Of a stretch of 64,000 nucleotides of DNA, positions 60,701-64,000 are shown in pieces; positions within the stretch are counted from its first letter, which is position 1; each line of letters starts with the position of its first letter. Where the stretch lies: positions 13,651,913 through 13,715,912 of the forward strand of contig JANVCC010000030.1 of NCBI GenBank assembly GCA_025345505.1, read 5' to 3'. Both the position numbers and the translations under genes were made by a program. Origin of the DNA: Todiramphus chloris collaris. Taxonomy: Eukaryota; Chordata; Aves; Coraciiformes; Alcedinidae. The notes below the pieces were generated by a model. The model was not told the DNA's origin. It was given only the letters and a program-made list of their open reading frames with translations, and ran no database searches.

Positions 60701-63700
60701 CTGGCCTGGAAGAGAAAGAGGAATGCAGGGTGATGAATGCTGCAGTATAAAAGTTTGCATGAGAGTAAAATCTAATTTCTTCTGATTGCCTGTAATGACA
60801 CAGAAGATACTGAAATTATTTTATATTTCATACTGAAAACTAGTGCTAAGGACATAATTTAACTGTATGACTGTAGCTTCCCTAAACCAGTTGATGTTGG
60901 ACGTATTGGAAATTAACATTTTTTCCTACTGCAATAAAAGAGACGAGGAAAGGAAACCGTAACTCCTTGCAGTCTGAAGACTCAAAATACCAGGACACTT
61001 AAAGAAAAAGACTGTAGCAATGGGCCTGAGAGGTCTTCAAATACTTTGCTCTTTCAAGGATTTAAGATTTGCTTCTGCATATTACAAGGATTTCACTTTA
61101 CAGAGCAATATACAATGCACACTTAAACCAAAGGAGATGATAAGCATAACTACTGATTTCCCAAGTGAGGTGGATCAATGAGAAACTGAAGTAGCTAAAG
61201 ATTGCTTAGTAATAAGCAATAAAACACAGCAGAAGCAAGAAGGGTGTGAAAAGTGTGTGAAAAGAAGTTGGCAGGCACAGAAAGTTTCCCTGCCCAATAT
61301 CAGGTTAAGGTAACTAGACTATATTTCTAGTTAGAAAGGATTCAGTCCAAGGAGGTGGTTAATGATTTCACAGCTAAATCAGTTTCTAAGGAAAACAGCT
61401 AGAAGAATATTAAGTAGTTCAGTCCCCTTTGAGTGATCTCAGTCAAGGAGTCTTGGGGGGGAAGGGGGAAAAAGAAAAAAAAAAAAAAAAGCAGCTTTGC
61501 AGTATTTCCTGCCCTCCTCTGCTCCATACAGCAAGGACTTGTCCATATAGGGATCCCATGATAATTCATCTGAAGTAACTAGAGCCTTGCCTGCACTGGG
61601 AAGTCATAGAAAAATTAGCATGGAATAGCTGCTACATGTGCAGTGCCTATTCTGCATTAATTTTCTGTGTGAAAACTTCTATTCAGCACTAGAAATTGCC
61701 CCTCCCACCCTTCTGAGGTATGAACCAACAACTCAAAGAGATACTTTATAATATCTCCATCAACTGCTTCCTCTCTCATGATGTTTTTAAAATGGAGTAT
61801 GTTACGTCGAGTTTCACATGAGCTTCGATCAAGTTATATTTACTTCAATTCTGAATGCAAGCAGTTACACAGATTTTTAATACAGGTTGGCTACTCTGCT
61901 GAATGAAAATCTTCAGACAGTTCAGATAAACCATCTATGGTTGTCCCTGGGTAGACAAGCTGCATATGATGCTAAAAAGTCTATCATTTTTCATGCCATT
62001 TCATATGATACAAATACAAGCCACTTTAAAATATGAAATGCATCCAGTTCAGACATTGTTTTCAAACTAAGGCCACTAAGATATGGTCACTTCTCTTCCT
62101 CATTTTAGTAAATGAATTTGTACTACAATTAGAACAGCATAAAAGTCATCAAAGCTTATCTTTTTCTCTTGTAAAATCTAGTTCATGAGTGTCTTAATCT
62201 ATCTGCTGCAGATTTCTTGCACACAAATAGGTTAGATATAAAATTGAAATTTCTTGTTTGGGGTGGTATCTTACGCTTCCTACTTAAGACATGGGAGCTC
62301 CAAACTCTTGTATTATTTCTACCATTTGGCCAGAGCAAGAGGGAAATAATTTTCACATAGTTTCACCATGTTAGATTTCTGCTGTTTACATTTTTCCTCC
62401 CTAGTTTGCAGTGTGAAGCAACCATAAAGACTCCTTCACACCATCAAACTAACATCTCCCTTACACCCAAAGCTACCCAAACCAGTGTGGTAGAAAGGGG
62501 TTTTTGATTTGTATCCAGCAGCGACCTGAAGCCATCTTACACAGCTGTTCATAAGAAGATTCAAGTTTTGAGTAAATCTGGAACCAATGTCACTTCAGTA
62601 TCCTGGCAACATTAAACATACTGCCTGGGTAGATGTTGGTAAAGAGAGGCACGTGATCACTCCTAGAGATTATTTCTGATGGGTTAATGGCAGCACGCAA
62701 TTGCAGTTTTTCCTCTCCATTTATAAAGCAGGAATATAATGCTCAGATGCTCCAGTGACAACTAAGATTTATTCCTGAAAAACACTTTCTGAACAGGCTG
62801 TAAGTCTACTCTAATAGCCGAATCCACAGAATCAGTCCAGGTCTCCTAGCCCACCATGGGCAAAAGACTGTGTAGTGGGACCTTGGACCTGGTAACAATG
62901 ACCCTACTATAAAGTGTCACTTTATGTGTATATTTAGTCATGTATTAGCCAGTCAGGATTTTTAAGGCCTGAAGTTCTTTCGAAGGAGTGCAGGAAAATT
63001 ATTAGATAATCACTGAGCTTATATTAATCAGTTGCTGTTTTCTTCTTACACACAAACACATCCATTTAATATATATATATATTAAATGAGGGCTTGTGAA
63101 AGCTGTGGCCATTATGATGGTGCAAAAGTTGACCACTGTGAGAAAGGACACAAAGTGAAAACTCCATCTCTGCATTCAGGTTATACCAGGCAGAAGAAGT
63201 AGCTGCCATTCTCAGACAGATGCCATTTTATTTCTAGGCTAGAACTCAGAAGAAATATCAAGACTGTGCAAGACAAATTCTGTCCTGGGATAGCCATGGA
63301 TGTTTGATGGTTTTTTGGTTTTTTTTTCCTTTGGATATGCATTTCATATATATTGCTTTTTTTAAAAAAAATAAGAAATATCCTCTTTTTCCATGCCCAG
63401 ATCTGGTATGTTACACTTGTCCGTTCTAAGGCCCTGGTAATTTAATCAATATAATCCCATCTGAATGGTACAGCTGCCAAAAAGACACATTTGAATGACT
63501 CAGTCAGATCCTCTGCTTGCTTGAATGCTAATGCCAGCACAAGGCAGTATCAGGGAACAAACATGGGCAAGATAAAGCTGCGGCCACTCCCGATCCAAAA
63601 CTGTAGACCTCTCTCAGATTCAACTACACCTGTGTAACTACAGCCTAAAGCAGTCTGCATTGTTTTCTGTACGGATCTTCCACACTAAAATGGAGAATAA

Positions 63701-63944
63701 ACGTATTTTAAAAAATGGAAAATATCAACATGAAAGCAAAGACAGGCAGAGTGGATGACACGGAACAGTTTTCAGGACTGGTATGTTCTTCTAAGAACCA
63801 CCCCTACATTCTAACTTCATTACACTGTTGTATTTCAGGTTATCCATCTATTTTAATGTACATAGATATATCAATGCTGTGACTTTTGAGTATTAATACC
63901 TGTAGGTTTTTTTAGAGGGACTTGTAGTCTCTCAGCTTCAGTAT
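48733..63944 (-). CDS. ARMC9: ARMC9, C-terminal 134 residues (partial gene, six exons)
   Basis: ARMC9 is a LisH and armadillo-repeat protein of the ciliary basal body; human mutations cause Joubert syndrome. Only the disordered C-terminal tail is in the window. Exons in transcript order on the - strand: 63944-63900 (45 nt), 60700-60626 (75), 57174-57109 (66), 52664-52640 (25), 52468-52296 (173), 48755-48733 (23 to the stop). All have GT-AG ends, and the chain stays in one frame to TGA: 2 leading bases plus 135 codons. Human-like blocks are [22 protein letters not shown] and the end SSQSYRK (human SSQSLRK). The middle three exons rest mainly on phase and splice sites. The bird tail is shorter than the human one, so one small exon between 52.7 and 57.1 kb may be missing. 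The gene continues past 64 kb. Confidence 0.75.
50655..50953 (+). mobile_element. CR1 LINE, 5'-truncated 3' end, in an ARMC9 intron
   Basis: CR1 3' end in + orientation, antisense to ARMC9, in the intron between its last two exons. Diagnostic parts are GATGACAGGACAAGGGGCAA, ACTGGAACAGCCTGCCCAGA, GGAGTTGGACTAGATGATC and the tail CATTCTGTGATTCTGTA. A 64-codon open stretch is left from the old reading frame. Confidence 0.94.
52296..52468 (-). CDS. ARMC9: ARMC9 penultimate coding exon
   Basis: 173 nt, acceptor CTCCTCCTACAG, donor GTAAGT. It encodes [17 protein letters not shown], then [18 protein letters not shown], then [19 protein letters not shown]. The human tail has SAFTCKPRAPCTPE and LFSSCGPQQASRPGSTASST in the same order. 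This is the exon that identifies the gene. Confidence 0.88.
52640..52664 (-). CDS. ARMC9: ARMC9 25-nt microexon
   Basis: Donor GTGAGTAC is strong. The acceptor GGATAGGTCAG has a poor pyrimidine tract. The 25-nt length is exactly what joins the 57.1-kb exon (one base over) to the 52.5-kb exon (needing two bases before it). It reads (V)EPGLEAV(P), close to human DPGNGVTTR just before the SAF block. Confidence 0.55.
53481..53493 (-). promoter_or_regulatory. MARE/ARE-like site in an ARMC9 intron
   Basis: TGCTGAGTCAGTG differs from the small-MAF recognition element TGCTGAGTCAGCA only at its last two bases. Its reverse complement contains TGACTCAGCA, a full antioxidant-response core. Binding is not shown. 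Confidence 0.4.
57109..57174 (-). CDS. ARMC9: ARMC9 exon, 66 nt
   Basis: Acceptor TTCTTTTTTAAATAG, donor GTGACA. It is open only in the frame reading [21 protein letters not shown], Ser/Arg/Pro-rich like the human tail. Its phase fits the exon before it and the microexon after it. Residue similarity is low, as in other disordered tails. Confidence 0.55.
60626..60700 (-). CDS. ARMC9: ARMC9 exon, 75 nt, with tandem acceptor
   Basis: Acceptor region TTTCTCTTCCAGGCCAG has two AG sites five bases apart. Use of the second (exon starts 60700) keeps the frame with the exon at 63.9 kb and reads [20 protein letters not shown] then PPVC; donor GTGAGAG. Use of the first would shift the frame relative to that exon. 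Confidence 0.55.
61459..61491. repeat. A-rich tract
   Basis: GGGGGAAAAAG followed by about 16 A. Low-complexity DNA in an ARMC9 intron. Confidence 0.85.
63063..63088. repeat. Perfect 26-nt AT palindrome
   Basis: Starts CATTTAAT, continues as alternating AT, and ends ATTAAATG. The two halves are exact reverse complements, so cruciform extrusion is possible. It lies in an ARMC9 intron about 0.8 kb from the 63.9-kb exon. Confidence 0.9.
63900..63944 (-). CDS. ARMC9: ARMC9 exon, 45 nt
   Basis: Strong acceptor TTTTATTTCTGCAG, donor GGTATT. Two frames have stops; the third reads [14 protein letters not shown]. Human ARMC9 has DEPLQRPVTPG at this place in the tail. This is the most upstream ARMC9 exon in the window. 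Confidence 0.6.
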
Positions 63945-64000
63945 CTGCAGAAATAAAAGCATTAAATGCCTGTATCCAAAGCTACCTGGATTTGATCAAG

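Noticed and set aside
62827-62850. CACAGAATCAGTCCAGG, similar to a reversed CR1 tail
   Set aside because: The match stops after the tail-like words; no CR1 body follows on either side.
1-64000. LTR retroelements or other virus-derived elements
   Set aside because: No paired LTRs, primer-binding site, or gag/pol/env-like reading frames were seen anywhere in the window.

Overview
This window is nuclear DNA from a bird. The evidence is four 5'-truncated CR1 LINE 3' ends of avian type (their tails carry the TTCTATGATTCT-like end), a nucleolin protein that resembles chicken nucleolin as I recall it, and the gene order NCL - B3GNT7 - ARMC9. Tetrapods keep this order; in human it is the 2q37 block. 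No species call is possible. I saw no LTR retroelement, no prokaryote-type system and no new multi-gene system. The richest signal is the set of small RNA genes inside nucleolin.

Layout. 1-6.6 kb is intergenic, with one CR1 copy and short simple repeats. 6.7-8.3 kb is a CpG-island promoter with five CCAAT boxes and five CACGTG E-boxes. 7.4-15.2 kb is NCL on the + strand: 15 coding exons, 692 aa, and every splice phase closes. Three of its introns hold snoRNAs: SNORD82, SNORD20 and SNORA75. Their guide sequences can be paired by eye with 18S rRNA, and they point to A1678, U1804 and U93 (human numbering). 15.2-18.2 kb is intergenic and holds a GC-rich minisatellite and a CR1 copy. About 18.2-26.5 kb is B3GNT7 on the - strand. 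It has two coding exons: a first exon with only 11 coding bases in a second CpG island, and one large exon carrying the glycosyltransferase domain. 26.5-47.7 kb is about 21 kb with no gene I can support. 47.7-64 kb is the 3' part of ARMC9 on the - strand. Six small exons, including a 25-nt microexon, chain in phase to a stop codon and give the last 134 residues. The gene runs off the right edge.

How the parts relate. NCL and B3GNT7 are convergent; B3GNT7 and ARMC9 are tandem on the - strand. Nucleolin is an abundant nucleolar RNA-binding protein needed for rRNA synthesis and processing. The snoRNAs in its introns modify 18S rRNA, so one promoter with apparent MYC and TOP-like signals delivers both products. 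B3GNT7 is a Golgi enzyme of keratan sulfate and poly-LacNAc synthesis. ARMC9 is a ciliary basal-body protein. These two have no evident functional link to NCL beyond old synteny. Base composition changes near 40-41 kb, from GC-rich on the left to AT-rich on the right.
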